A stretch of DNA of 64,000 nt from Paenibacillus mesophilus (GCF_005938385.1 NZ_VCRA01000006.1:124001-188000), one strand, 5' to 3'. Counted from the stretch's first letter, positions 43,369 to 51,660 are shown. The notes: generated by a model not told the origin, from the sequence alone. A program made the numbers and translations.

Positions 43369-44349
43369 TTAGTCCGCCAGCTTCTCGAATTCGTCATAAT
43401 ACGGATACACGTAAGGCGTCTCGGGCGCCTGTATGCTCTCGATGCTCGTCGCATTCAGTCTCATGATCTCGTTGTCCCTGTACTTCGTCGTGCCGATCGT
43501 TCCGACGATTTTCACCCAGGAGTCTTTCTTCAATGTTTTAGCCGCGGCGCTCTCCACCAGAACGCCGTACGGGGAAGAATCGGCCGAACAGCACATCATG
43601 GACAGCCGAGATACGACGAATTGATCTTCCCTCATGTCCGGCTCGCGGTAGACGAATCCGGTAATCTCCATTTTCTTGCCGACATACCGGTCGAGAAACA
43701 GGTCGACTGCCGTCAAAAGCTCCATAAAGCCGGTTTCCTTGATCACAATGCGATCCTGCTTGTAAAGCTTCATCCCGAGGGAAACGTAAGGCTCGCTGAA
43801 CCCGTCGGACGGAAACAACCGCTTCAGCTCCTCATCGGAGGAGGAACGCGTTTCCGCCCTTGTGTCCGCCGTTACCGCCGATGCCGATAGTTCGGGCGTC
43901 TTCACAGCAGGAGCTTGAACCGCAGCATCTGGCGGCCCAGCCGCCTTGCCGTCCGCTTTAGCCGCACCGCTTGCGCCGCTCAGATTCATTCCTTTCATCG
44001 CCACGACATCGCTTCCCATGAGCTTGTCGGGAAGCAGGAAGCCGAGCGTCAGCGGGAGCAGAAACAGGCCGTACAGCCATAGGTTCCGAACGATCGAGCC
44101 GGAGGGCATATGCTCGCATTCGCACGGCGTCCCGGACTTGCCGAGAAACGACCGCAGCCCGAGAAAGCCTTGATACAAAGCGATGACGAACAGAGCGATA
44201 GCCGCGCATTTCACGTACATCTCCATTCGCGGGGCGATGTAATAAACGAGGCTCCCGGATTTGACTAGATGCAATATATAAAAACAAAATCCGGCCATAA
44301 TGACCGCGCGAAACAAATAATGAACGGTAAGCGAACGACTCCCGATCAT
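43369..44349 (-). CDS. TIGR03943-family membrane protein (YcgQ-like)
   Basis: The 326-residue protein has three or four N-terminal membrane helices (about 10-140), then a linker rich in Ala/Lys and a C-terminal OB-fold-like domain (about 225-320; KMEITGFVYREPDMREDQFVVSRLSMMCC). This matches the TIGR03943 family, which is encoded beside a permease as here (28-bp gap after it). ATG 44349 follows AAGGAGGTG. The pair is thought to act together; the transported substrate is not established. It belongs to the candidate zinc regulon. Confidence 0.87.
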   Translation of the reverse strand: MIGSRSLTVHYLFRAVIMAGFCFYILHLVKSGSLVYYIAPRMEMYVKCAAIALFVIALYQGFLGLRSFLGKSGTPCECEHMPSGSIVRNLWLYGLFLLPLTLGFLLPDKLMGSDVVAMKGMNLSGASGAAKADGKAAGPPDAAVQAPAVKTPELSASAVTADTRAETRSSSDEELKRLFPSDGFSEPYVSLGMKLYKQDRIVIKETGFMELLTAVDLFLDRYVGKKMEITGFVYREPDMREDQFVVSRLSMMCCSADSSPYGVLVESAAAKTLKKDSWVKIVGTIGTTKYRDNEIMRLNATSIESIQAPETPYVYPYYDEFEKLAD

Positions 44350-44377
44350 ATCGAGCACCTCCTTTAGCCTCCGACAA

Positions 44378-45403
44378 TTACCTCAGCACAAGCTGCCCGG
44401 CGACAGCCGCTCCCAAAAATACGAACAGTACGACAAGTACGAACAACGTCAGAACAAACTTTACGCGGAATACGGAAGCGAGCATAAGCGTCGACTTCAG
44501 GTCGAGCATCGGCCCGAACACCATAAACGTCAGCAGAGAGCCGGCCGAGAACGTACCCGCGAAGGACGAAGCGACGAAAGCGTCGGACGTCGAGCATAAT
44601 GACAATAAATAAGCCAAACCCATCATGAAAAAGTGGGACATAACCGGATCTTGTCCGACCTCAAGCAAGCTGCCGCGCGGAACGAACGTCTGCATGGCCG
44701 CGGCCACGACGGATCCGAATATCAAATATTTGCCCATATCGAAAAATTCCGCTCCGGCATGCTCCAGCATCGCGAATACGGGATTGCCGCGGGCATGCTT
44801 ATGCGCCCTCCCCTCTTCATCGGAGGATTCATACAGCGTGACGGCGCTGTGCTTCAATACGCTCTTCTTGAACAAGCCGTACACGATCAATCCGACGGCG
44901 GTTCCGACGAATAAAGCGAGTCCCATTCTCGAATAAAGCATCTCCGGGCGATTCCGGAACGCCATGAAGGTCGCCGCATAGACGATCGGATTGACGATCG
45001 GGCCTACCAGTATAAAGACGACGCCGATATAAAGCGGCATTCCTTTGGCGACCAGCCTGCGGATGACCGGAATCATGCCGCATTCGCATATAGGGAACAA
45101 GAAGCCGAGTACACAGGCGAACAAGATGCCAAGCAGCGGGTTTTTCGGAGCAAACCGCCGGATCCAGTTTTCCGGAATGAATATTTGCACGAACGACGAT
45201 ACGAGCACTCCGAGCACGATAAACGGCAATGCTTCCAGAACGATGCTGACGAACATCGTCTTGAACGACTGTATATTTTGTACCGCCGGCATATTGAAAT
45301 CCAAGCTGACAAGCACTCCCGGATTCATCGCCATAATGATCAGGAAGCTGATCAGCAGCAGGAAAAAACCGTGAAGCGCCATCTGGGAAATGACCGAACG
45401 CAA
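44378..45403 (-). CDS. Permease (UPF0718/ArsP_1-like, YcgR family)
   Basis: The 341-residue polytopic protein (about eight helices) contains CECGMIPVIRRLVAKGMPLYIGVVF and LSLCSTSDAFVASSF, the conserved halves of this permease family. TTG 45403 is eight bases from GGGAGG and is preferred over GTG 45460. A Zur-like box at 45475-45495 lies upstream. It is co-transcribed with the TIGR03943 gene and sits beside a COG0523 gene, a combination that suggests metal or metal-complex transport. Confidence 0.87.
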   Translation of the reverse strand: MRSVISQMALHGFFLLLISFLIIMAMNPGVLVSLDFNMPAVQNIQSFKTMFVSIVLEALPFIVLGVLVSSFVQIFIPENWIRRFAPKNPLLGILFACVLGFLFPICECGMIPVIRRLVAKGMPLYIGVVFILVGPIVNPIVYAATFMAFRNRPEMLYSRMGLALFVGTAVGLIVYGLFKKSVLKHSAVTLYESSDEEGRAHKHARGNPVFAMLEHAGAEFFDMGKYLIFGSVVAAAMQTFVPRGSLLEVGQDPVMSHFFMMGLAYLLSLCSTSDAFVASSFAGTFSAGSLLTFMVFGPMLDLKSTLMLASVFRVKFVLTLFVLVVLFVFLGAAVAGQLVLR

Positions 45404-45474
45404 GCTGCAAGCCTCCCGTTCAAACCGGTTCACAAGAAACGGGTTATCGTTATGTACCACTCACCCCTTCATTC

Positions 45475-45495
45475 TATCAGTAATATTTACTATTA
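45475..45495. promoter_or_regulatory. Zur-box-like operator 4
   Basis: TATCAGTAAT-A-TTTACTATTA shares the AGTAAT-W-TTTAC core with the other sites and lies 72 bp upstream of the permease start. Confidence 0.55.
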
Positions 45496-45622
45496 TCCAC
45501 CACAGAAATACGGCTTTCCGATGAATTGCGGACTTGTACCCTTTTCTGATATGTTTATGTCGTCCGTTCCGATCATGAATCAAGTGTATCATTAGCCATG
45601 CTGACGATTAGGGAGGTTGAAT

Positions 45623-46447
45623 ATGAACATGCTTGCTTGCGAGGTGCTGTCGGCGGGCTACTCTCATCATACGAAGCCGTTTTATATCCAATCGACCCGG
45701 GGCTTGCGCAACTATTTGATCCGGTTCCAAGTCGAAGGCTGCTGCCGGGCGCTCGTGGACGGAGAAGTGAAGCTGATCGTGCCGGGGGATCTGCTGCTGT
45801 ACAAGCCGAAGGACCAATACGACCTGCGGGTCGAAGCCGAGCTGCAGCAGAACGGGGAGCTCGAAGTGTCGAGCGGGGACTACTATTTCTTCTGCCGCGG
45901 CTCCTGGCTGGAGGAATGGTGGGAACGGACGGCCAAGCGCCAGAAGCTGAAGCTGCCGATCAACGAAGACGTGCTGCACTTGTGCCGGCAAACGATTCTG
46001 GAGCAGCGCAGGGCGAAAGCGCCGGCCAAGGAGATGGCCGAATATTACTTGCGGCTGTTCTGCTTGACGATCGAACGGGCGAGCCATGAGCAGCAGACCG
46101 CATCGGGCAAAGGAAAATCGTTCCTCGCCTACGAGATGAAGCGATATATCGAGGAGCACGCGCTTTCTCCGCTGAAAATCGAGGATGTGGCCGCGTACGT
46201 CGACTTGAGCGTTTCCCGTGCCGTCCATCTGTTCAAGTCCGTGTTCAACCAGACGATCATGCAGTATGTGCAGCAAATCCGCCTGTCGGTCGCCCGGGAA
46301 CGAATCCTGTTCAGCAAAATGTCGCTCGAGCAAATCGCCGAAATGTCCGGCTTCAACAGCTACACGTACTTCTTCCGCGTCTTCCGCGCGCGCTACGGCC
46401 TTAGTCCGAAGGAATATCGTGAAGGAGAGACGAACTTGATCGATTAG
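45623..46447 (+). CDS. AraC-family regulator
   Basis: The 274-residue protein has an N-terminal AraC ligand-binding cupin (about 1-130; GDLLLYKPKDQYDLRVEAE) and two helix-turn-helix motifs (about 170-265; LKIEDVAAYVDLSVSRAVHLFKS, LEQIAEMSGFNSYTYFFRVFRA). ATG 45623 follows AGGGAGG. It is convergent with the isomerase/oxidoreductase operon and is a plausible regulator of it. Confidence 0.9.
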   Translation: MNMLACEVLSAGYSHHTKPFYIQSTRGLRNYLIRFQVEGCCRALVDGEVKLIVPGDLLLYKPKDQYDLRVEAELQQNGELEVSSGDYYFFCRGSWLEEWWERTAKRQKLKLPINEDVLHLCRQTILEQRRAKAPAKEMAEYYLRLFCLTIERASHEQQTASGKGKSFLAYEMKRYIEEHALSPLKIEDVAAYVDLSVSRAVHLFKSVFNQTIMQYVQQIRLSVARERILFSKMSLEQIAEMSGFNSYTYFFRVFRARYGLSPKEYREGETNLID

Positions 46448-46463
46448 CCCTGTCCAAGAAACG

Positions 46464-46503
46464 GAGAAAAAAAAACGCTCCTCCGAACGAATCGGAGAAG
46501 CGA
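46464..46503 (-). terminator. Terminator of the isomerase/oxidoreductase operon
   Basis: CGCTTCTCCGA/TCGGAGGAGCG stem on the minus strand followed by T9. Confidence 0.88.
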
Positions 46504-46508
46504 TTGAC

Positions 46509-47477
46509 TTACACCCACCACATTTGTCCGAGCGGCTCCCGCAGCAGCACCTGCTGCAGGTTGGCAACCGCCTTCGTAAAGCCTTCGTCGACCGACATGA
46601 GTCCGTCCTCGTGCTCGATGCTGACCACATAGTCGTAGCCGACAAGACGAAGCGCGCTCAAGATGTCCGCCCACGTCTTCAAATCGTGGCCGAAGCCGAC
46701 CGTGCGGAACTGCCACGCCCGATCCAGCATCAGCGCGTACGACTGCATGTCGGTTACGCCGTGCTTGTTGACGTTGATCGGATCGATCGTCGTGTCCTTC
46801 GCGTGGAAGTGATGGATCGCGCCGGCGCGGCCCAAAATGTGAACCGCTTGAACCGGGTCGATTCCTTGCCACCACATATGGCTCGGATCGAGGTTCGCGC
46901 CGATCGCTTCGCCCGCCGCTTCGCGCAGACGGAGCAGCGTGCCCGGACTGTGCACGGAAAATCCGCCGTGCAGCTCGAGCCCGATCTTCACATTGCGGTC
47001 GGAAGCGTAACGCCCCCACTCGCTCCAGTACGGAATGACTTTCTGCTCCCACTGCCATTTCAATATTTCTTGATATTCGTTCGGCCATGGCGCAACCGGC
47101 CAGTTCGGATATTTGGCATCCTCGTGATCGCCCGGGCAGCCGGAGAACGTGTTGACTACCGGCACCTCAAGCCGCTCGGCCAAATCGACGGTTTTCACGA
47201 ACGCATCGTGAAATTCCTTGGCGATTTGCTTCTGCGGATGAAGCGGATTGCCGTGGCAGCTCAAAGCGCTGATCGTCAGCCCGCGGGACTCGACCGCCTG
47301 CTTGAACGCCTTCAGCTTGGACGCGTCGCCAAGCAGCGTATCGGGGTCGCAGTGCGCGTTGCCCGGATATCCGCCCGTACCGATCTCGACCGCCTCCAGC
47401 CCTTTGGATGCGATGTAATCCAACGCTTCCTCGAGCGGACGACCGGCGAACAACACGGTAAATACACCCAGTTTCAT
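46509..47477 (-). CDS. Sugar phosphate isomerase/epimerase (TIM barrel)
   Basis: The 322-residue protein has the xylose-isomerase-like barrel with SALSCHGNPLHPQ, IGLELHGGFSV, NLDPSHMWWQG, HFHAKDT and SIEHEDG supplying the metal-site Glu, Asp and His. It is 49 bp downstream of the Gfo/Idh oxidoreductase, a common pairing in inositol or rare-sugar breakdown. The substrate is not known. Confidence 0.92.
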   Translation of the reverse strand: MKLGVFTVLFAGRPLEEALDYIASKGLEAVEIGTGGYPGNAHCDPDTLLGDASKLKAFKQAVESRGLTISALSCHGNPLHPQKQIAKEFHDAFVKTVDLAERLEVPVVNTFSGCPGDHEDAKYPNWPVAPWPNEYQEILKWQWEQKVIPYWSEWGRYASDRNVKIGLELHGGFSVHSPGTLLRLREAAGEAIGANLDPSHMWWQGIDPVQAVHILGRAGAIHHFHAKDTTIDPINVNKHGVTDMQSYALMLDRAWQFRTVGFGHDLKTWADILSALRLVGYDYVVSIEHEDGLMSVDEGFTKAVANLQQVLLREPLGQMWWV

Positions 47478-47526
47478 GGCAATTTCCTCCTTCCGGATAT
47501 AGGTTTTCTTTAAAGCGATTATTGTA

Positions 47527-48615
47527 TTATTGATTCAAGTAAACCGTTTTACCGGTCCGGCCGGACTCGTACAGAGCCTCGAGAATTTCCGTTACGACAA
47601 GCGCTTGCTCTGGCTTGACGAGCGGATCGGTATCGTTCAGGATGGCGTCGACCCACAGGCGCGCTTCCATATCGCCGCTCGATTCTTTCTTGCCGGCATA
47701 GAAGTCCACGCCGCCCGAATCGGTTTTCACGGTCGTGTCGTACAGACGGCTGAATTGCTCGCCGTTCACGCGCAGACCGTTCTCCATGTCGGCTCCGCCC
47801 TCCGTACCGCACAGTACGGCTTTAGCTTCGCCCACTTGCAGCGTATTCAGCGCCCAGCTCGATTCCAGCACGATCGTCGCGCCGTCCTCCATTTTGATGA
47901 AGCCGAATGCGGAATCCTCCACCGTAAACTTTTTCGGGTCCCACGGTCCCCAGGCGTTAGCCGCATTTTCCCTCTTGCCGAGCTTATGGAATACGGAGCC
48001 CGTAACGCTGACCGGCTTGTAGTTGTCCATCATCCACAGCGTCAAATCGAGCGCATGCGTGCCGATATCGATGAGCGGTCCTCCGCCTTGCTTCTCTTCG
48101 TCAAGGAATACGCCCCATGTAGGAACAGCACGGCGTCGGATCGCGAGCGCCTTGGCATAGTAAACTTCGCCAAGCTGTCCGCTCTCGGCGACCTTCTTCA
48201 TGTGCAGGCTGTCCGGACGGTAGCGGTTGTTGTAACCGATCGTCAGCTTCTTGCCGGTCCGTTTAGCCGTTTCGACCATCCGGCGGGCGTCGGCTGCCGT
48301 TTTCGCCATCGGCTTCTCGCACATGACATGCTTACCGGATTCCAGAGCGGCGATCGAGATTTCCGCATGGGAATCGTTCGGTGTACAAACGTGCACGACA
48401 TCGAGCGTTTTGTCTTCAAGCAGCTCGAGATAGTTCGTGTACACTTTCGCCCCTTCTACGCCGTATTGCTTGGCGGCCTTGTTCGCGCGCTCTTCGTCGA
48501 TGTCGCAGAATGCGACCATTTCTACTTGTGCGAGCTTGGCCAATGCCGGCATATGCTTGCCATTGGCGATACCGCCCGTTCCGATAATGCCGACTCTCAA
48601 TTTTGCGTTTGCCAT
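47527..48615 (-). CDS. Gfo/Idh/MocA-family oxidoreductase
   Basis: The 362-residue NAD(P)-dependent dehydrogenase has Rossmann motif GIIGTGGIANGKHMPAL, catalytic-type EKPMAKT and GTHALDLTLWMMD. It oxidises or reduces a cyclitol or sugar. It is the first gene of an operon with a TIM-barrel isomerase. Confidence 0.93.
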   Translation of the reverse strand: MANAKLRVGIIGTGGIANGKHMPALAKLAQVEMVAFCDIDEERANKAAKQYGVEGAKVYTNYLELLEDKTLDVVHVCTPNDSHAEISIAALESGKHVMCEKPMAKTAADARRMVETAKRTGKKLTIGYNNRYRPDSLHMKKVAESGQLGEVYYAKALAIRRRAVPTWGVFLDEEKQGGGPLIDIGTHALDLTLWMMDNYKPVSVTGSVFHKLGKRENAANAWGPWDPKKFTVEDSAFGFIKMEDGATIVLESSWALNTLQVGEAKAVLCGTEGGADMENGLRVNGEQFSRLYDTTVKTDSGGVDFYAGKKESSGDMEARLWVDAILNDTDPLVKPEQALVVTEILEALYESGRTGKTVYLNQ

Positions 48616-49066
48616 GGAAAAGAACCCTCCTACTATTTGCTTGCTCGAATGGGCATGACTGTATAACTTTCAGTTCTATGTAATCATAAAGCGTATTCTT
48701 TGAACATGAAGTATATGATAATAAAATGAACTATTTGGCTACGATTATTTCATCCAATTATTTCTATCCGAAGCGTAAAGCAGCCTGCGCAAGGAGTTCG
48801 GCGGTCCCGATGCTTGCTGGCTAGCGGCTGCAACGTCAAAATATTACGAAATTCGATACGAATTGCCGGCGTTCGATCCCGGATGGAGAACCCGTTTTCT
48901 CAATATGGGGATACTTTCCATTTGAATTCCATAAATAAACTATTATACCATATTTTTTTCGAGCAAACTGATACGATTCGACTGTTTATTTTTTACTTCA
49001 TAGTTCTATCGGCATATAGTATAATGAAAGCAATTTCACAGTATGACTTCGATTGGGGATTTTTGT
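48616..49066. other. 451-bp A+T-rich divergent region
   Basis: The gap separates the oxidoreductase operon from the Agr-like locus and holds promoters for both. Composition becomes clearly A+T-richer here and stays so to about 51.6 kb. Short ORFs in it look random. Confidence 0.6.
48997..49025 (+). promoter_or_regulatory. Promoter of the Agr-like operon
   Basis: TTCATA (48997-49002), 17 bp, TATAAT (49020-49025). The start codon lies 41 bp downstream. Confidence 0.5.
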
Positions 49067-49714
49067 ATGAATGTGTTGTTGTTTTTGTTCTTCTCTTCCT
49101 TAGAGTGGTTTTCTCTCATTATTTTATCTTTCGCTTTGTTCAAGTTCGAGATTCGATGGTACCGGGGACAGATCGTATTATCGGCGTTTTTGCTTTCCTT
49201 GCTATCATACATACTGTTCGAAGTGCTTAATTTGACTGCAATTGCATCGCTTCTGCAGCCGCCTATCGTCTTTTTATTCTTTTGGCAAATTTTCAGGGTA
49301 GCCTTGTTCTATGCCGGACTTATGGCAATCAACGGATACTTGGGATATGTAGTAGTCAATGCGCTTGTTTTCAATGTTTTCAGAATTTTCGACATCATGC
49401 TTGTACCGGGAACGCAGCATATGTACGAGGCCCAAGCGATATCGGCCTTTATTGCATTGGTACTCTCTTGGCTGGTTCACAAATACCGCATCGGCTTCAC
49501 TTTCGTTCCTCACGGAGATCGTGCGAACGTCAAGTTGTCCGGCATAAATTTGAGGCTGTTGTTGTTTACGATAGTCGGTTACATAGTTATTTCCAGTGTA
49601 AATTACTTGTATTTTCTCGGAGACTATACGTTCTTGTTCCTGTTAGTTGCCATGGTCGCGCTAGCATTGTTACAATATTGGGTCTTCAGGAGGGAATATT
49701 CCGATGATCATTGA
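49067..49714 (+). CDS. AgrC-sensor-like membrane protein without kinase domain (paralogue 1)
   Basis: The 215-residue protein is almost entirely hydrophobic with six or seven membrane helices (about 3-23, 35-53, 56-76, 80-102, 120-138, 163-182, 186-203) and ends in a short charged tail (LLQYWVFRREYSDDH). The layout is that of an AgrC peptide-sensing domain, but the gene stops where dimerisation and ATPase domains would begin. GGGGA lies seven bases before ATG 49067. It overlaps agrB by 11 bp. Its paralogue is 50932-51615. It may be a receptor, or an LRS-type membrane inhibitor of the LytTR protein; both are inference. Confidence 0.75.
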   Translation: MNVLLFLFFSSLEWFSLIILSFALFKFEIRWYRGQIVLSAFLLSLLSYILFEVLNLTAIASLLQPPIVFLFFWQIFRVALFYAGLMAINGYLGYVVVNALVFNVFRIFDIMLVPGTQHMYEAQAISAFIALVLSWLVHKYRIGFTFVPHGDRANVKLSGINLRLLLFTIVGYIVISSVNYLYFLGDYTFLFLLVAMVALALLQYWVFRREYSDDH

Positions 49715-50225
49715 GGCATGGTCGGAGAAAATTGCCGTTTCCATCAAGAAGGTCAACGAGAATGAAACCGTCAGCGTCGGCGTTATGAAATTTGCCCTGA
49801 TTATCGTATTCAACTTCACTATACCGTTCCTTATATCGCTATGTATCGGAGCGATTGGAGGAAAGTTTTCCGACACTTTGCTTGCCATAGCCGCTTTCGT
49901 CATGCTTCGCATGCTCTCGGGCGGCTACCACTTCAAATCCTCCACCGTCTGCATGCTGTCCATGATCGTGGTAGCCGTCATACCTCCCTACATCCACTTT
50001 TCCGAATTGTGGACCCTTATCTTCACTATTACCAGCATGGTTCTCGTTGCCCTGCTAGCGCCCTCCAATATGCGAGGTTATCATAGAATGCCGGAGAAAT
50101 ATTATCCGCTGATGAGAATCGCCTCCGTCCTATTGGTAGCCAGCAACTTGGTAGTAGCCTCCGAGATTATGGCGCTAGTGTATCTGCTCCAAGCCGTTTC
50201 GTTATTCGGGTGGAAGGAGGTGTAG
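49704..50225 (+). CDS. agrB: AgrB-family peptide-processing protease
   Basis: The 173-residue membrane protein has the AgrB catalytic pair His76 and Cys83 in RMLSGGYHFKSSTVCML and the family's helices (about 30-50, 57-75, 85-120, 140-170). AgrB cleaves the C-terminal tail of AgrD and closes a (thio)lactone ring. It overlaps the preceding receptor-like gene and is followed 3 bp later by the AgrD-like gene, so the order is receptor-agrB-agrD. Confidence 0.9.
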   Translation: MIIEAWSEKIAVSIKKVNENETVSVGVMKFALIIVFNFTIPFLISLCIGAIGGKFSDTLLAIAAFVMLRMLSGGYHFKSSTVCMLSMIVVAVIPPYIHFSELWTLIFTITSMVLVALLAPSNMRGYHRMPEKYYPLMRIASVLLVASNLVVASEIMALVYLLQAVSLFGWKEV

Positions 50226-50228
50226 TAG

Positions 50229-50348
50229 ATGGCGACATTAGTGGCTAAACTTGCTTCATCGATCCTGAACGGAATTGCTCGTTTTTTTGTACAAACTGCT
50301 TCTCCGGTAGGTCACCAACCAGAAATTCCTGAAGAGCTGAAGAAGTAA
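50229..50348 (+). CDS. agrD: AgrD-like cyclic lactone autoinducer precursor
   Basis: This 39-residue peptide has an N-terminal amphipathic helix (ATLVAKLASSILNGIARFF), a core TASPVGH and the conserved acidic AgrD tail QPEIPEELKK. By alignment with AgrD, cleavage after His29 would give a five-residue ring closed by Ser25 (S-P-V-G-H), a lactone in place of the usual Cys thiolactone. GGAAGGAGGTG lies just upstream of ATG 50229, three bases after the agrB stop. Confidence 0.85.
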   Translation: MATLVAKLASSILNGIARFFVQTASPVGHQPEIPEELKK

Positions 50349-50357
50349 TGATTCAAT

Positions 50358-50394
50358 AGGCTGTCAGGGTGTTCTGGCAGCCTTACCCTTTTTT
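50358..50394 (+). terminator. Hairpin between agrD and the LytTR gene
   Basis: AGGCTGTCAG pairs with CTGGCAGCCT around GGTGTT, and a T6 run follows five bases later. It may partly terminate the receptor-agrBD message and set the level of LytTR expression. Confidence 0.65.
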
Positions 50395-50409
50395 GGAGTT
50401 GACTGAATC

Positions 50410-50793
50410 GTGAAATACCCCGTTACCCCCGATCCGGATAACTTTCAACAAGTCGTCATGTTGGATCTGCAAGACATTGTGAAAATAGAGGTGAACGATC
50501 GGAGCGTCACCTTTCATACACTGGAACAAGTTTACTATCCGCTTGTGTGGACAATTTCCACATTAGAACCACATTTGCAGCAATTCGGATTTCACCGGTT
50601 GGATCGAAACAACCTAGTGAACCTTAATAAGGTTACCTATTTCGATGAAGAGCGCGCGCTCGTTTTTTTTGACTCCGAAATTACAAATAATAGCAAATTT
50701 GCTACAATATCGAATCGGGAGAAGATAAAAGTTAAAAAGGAAATGAGTAGCCGGCTCGAACAAGCTAGGAAAGATGATAACGCTAAAATGTAA
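50410..50793 (+). CDS. LytTR-domain DNA-binding protein without receiver domain
   Basis: The 127-residue protein is a stand-alone LytTR domain (about 18-115; DIVKIEVNDRSVTFHT, FGFHRLDRNNLVNLNKV), the DNA-binding module of AgrA. There is no receiver domain, so it cannot take a phosphate in the normal way. GTG 50410 is 11 bases from TTGGAG. The short basic C-terminus (RLEQARKDDNAK) is exposed. It lies between agrD and the second receptor-like gene and is the likely output of the locus. Confidence 0.82.
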   Translation: MKYPVTPDPDNFQQVVMLDLQDIVKIEVNDRSVTFHTLEQVYYPLVWTISTLEPHLQQFGFHRLDRNNLVNLNKVTYFDEERALVFFDSEITNNSKFATISNREKIKVKKEMSSRLEQARKDDNAKM

Positions 50794-50931
50794 CTAATTT
50801 ATACGCAAATCCAGCCGCTCGCAGGAGTGACTTTCTTATAATTTATTACAAATAATTTTGATGCCATTTGAATCAATCTGTAGTATGATAGTCTTTACTA
50901 TTACGGACTTCAGGAATTACGGAGAAGATTC

Positions 50932-51615
50932 ATGAGCGTTTTAATTTTCCTTATATTTTCCATGTGGGAATGGTTTGCTCTCATCATGCTGGCTTTTGCA
51001 CTATACAGATTCGAAATCCGCTATCATTTAGGCCAGATTGTATTTGCCTCATTTCTGCTAGCCTTGTTTTCCTATATGGTGTTTAATGTGTTTGAGCTGA
51101 AGTTATTCGCAACTCTCATTCAGCCTGTTGTCGTTTTTTTATTTTTTTGGCTTTTGTTTAAAATCCCTGTATTTTATGCGGGAATTGTTGTGGTAAACGG
51201 ATACTTAGCCTATTGTTTGGTAACGTCGTTGATTTTTTATACAATTCATCAATTCGGAATTACCTCTTACCCTTCGACCCTTACGAGTTATATTACTCAA
51301 ACGGTTAGCGGGCTGCTCGTTTTGCTGCTTGCGCGAGTAGCAGTCAAGTATCGAATAGGATTTTCATTCGTTCAGCACGGACGCGAAATTGTAATGAAAA
51401 ACATTTCAGGGACAAACCTAAAGCTCCTTTTGTTAACCATTGTCGGGTATATAGCTCTTTCCAGCTTTAACATTTTATATTATGGAACCAACAATACCTT
51501 ATTCATACTCATATCCGCGATCGTCGCCTTCAGTTTGTTGCAGTATTGGGCATTCAAGAAGGAGCATGAAGCCGCTTTTTGGCGAAGAAACAAGAAATAT
51601 AAGATCGATGCATGA
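50932..51615 (+). CDS. AgrC-sensor-like membrane protein without kinase domain (paralogue 2)
   Basis: The 227-residue polytopic protein is clearly homologous along its length to 49067-49714: shared QP.VVFLFFW, FYAG...NGYL.Y, KYRIGF.FV.HG, SG.NL.LLL.TIVGYI..SS.N and LLQYW.F. It has a longer basic tail (KKEHEAAFWRRNKKYKIDA). It has its own upstream region 138 bp after the LytTR gene and ends at a terminator. Two receptors for one peptide, or a receptor and an immunity-type antagonist, are possible. Confidence 0.75.
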   Translation: MSVLIFLIFSMWEWFALIMLAFALYRFEIRYHLGQIVFASFLLALFSYMVFNVFELKLFATLIQPVVVFLFFWLLFKIPVFYAGIVVVNGYLAYCLVTSLIFYTIHQFGITSYPSTLTSYITQTVSGLLVLLLARVAVKYRIGFSFVQHGREIVMKNISGTNLKLLLLTIVGYIALSSFNILYYGTNNTLFILISAIVAFSLLQYWAFKKEHEAAFWRRNKKYKIDA

Positions 51616-51618
51616 ACA

Positions 51619-51660
51619 AACCCCCGACATTGTCCATTCCGGACATCATCGGGGGTTCTT
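51619..51660. terminator. Bidirectional terminator
   Basis: AACCCCCGAC...TCGGGGGTT with inner GTCC/GGAC pairing lies between the convergent Agr-like and amidase genes. Confidence 0.88.

Noticed and set aside
49023..49037. A cre-like sequence near the Agr-like promoter (ATGAAAGCAATTTCA)
   Set aside because: The invariant central CG is CA, so CcpA binding is unlikely.
49274..49513. Small minus-strand ORF inside the first receptor-like gene
   Set aside because: It is antisense to a hydrophobic coding frame and has no ribosome site.
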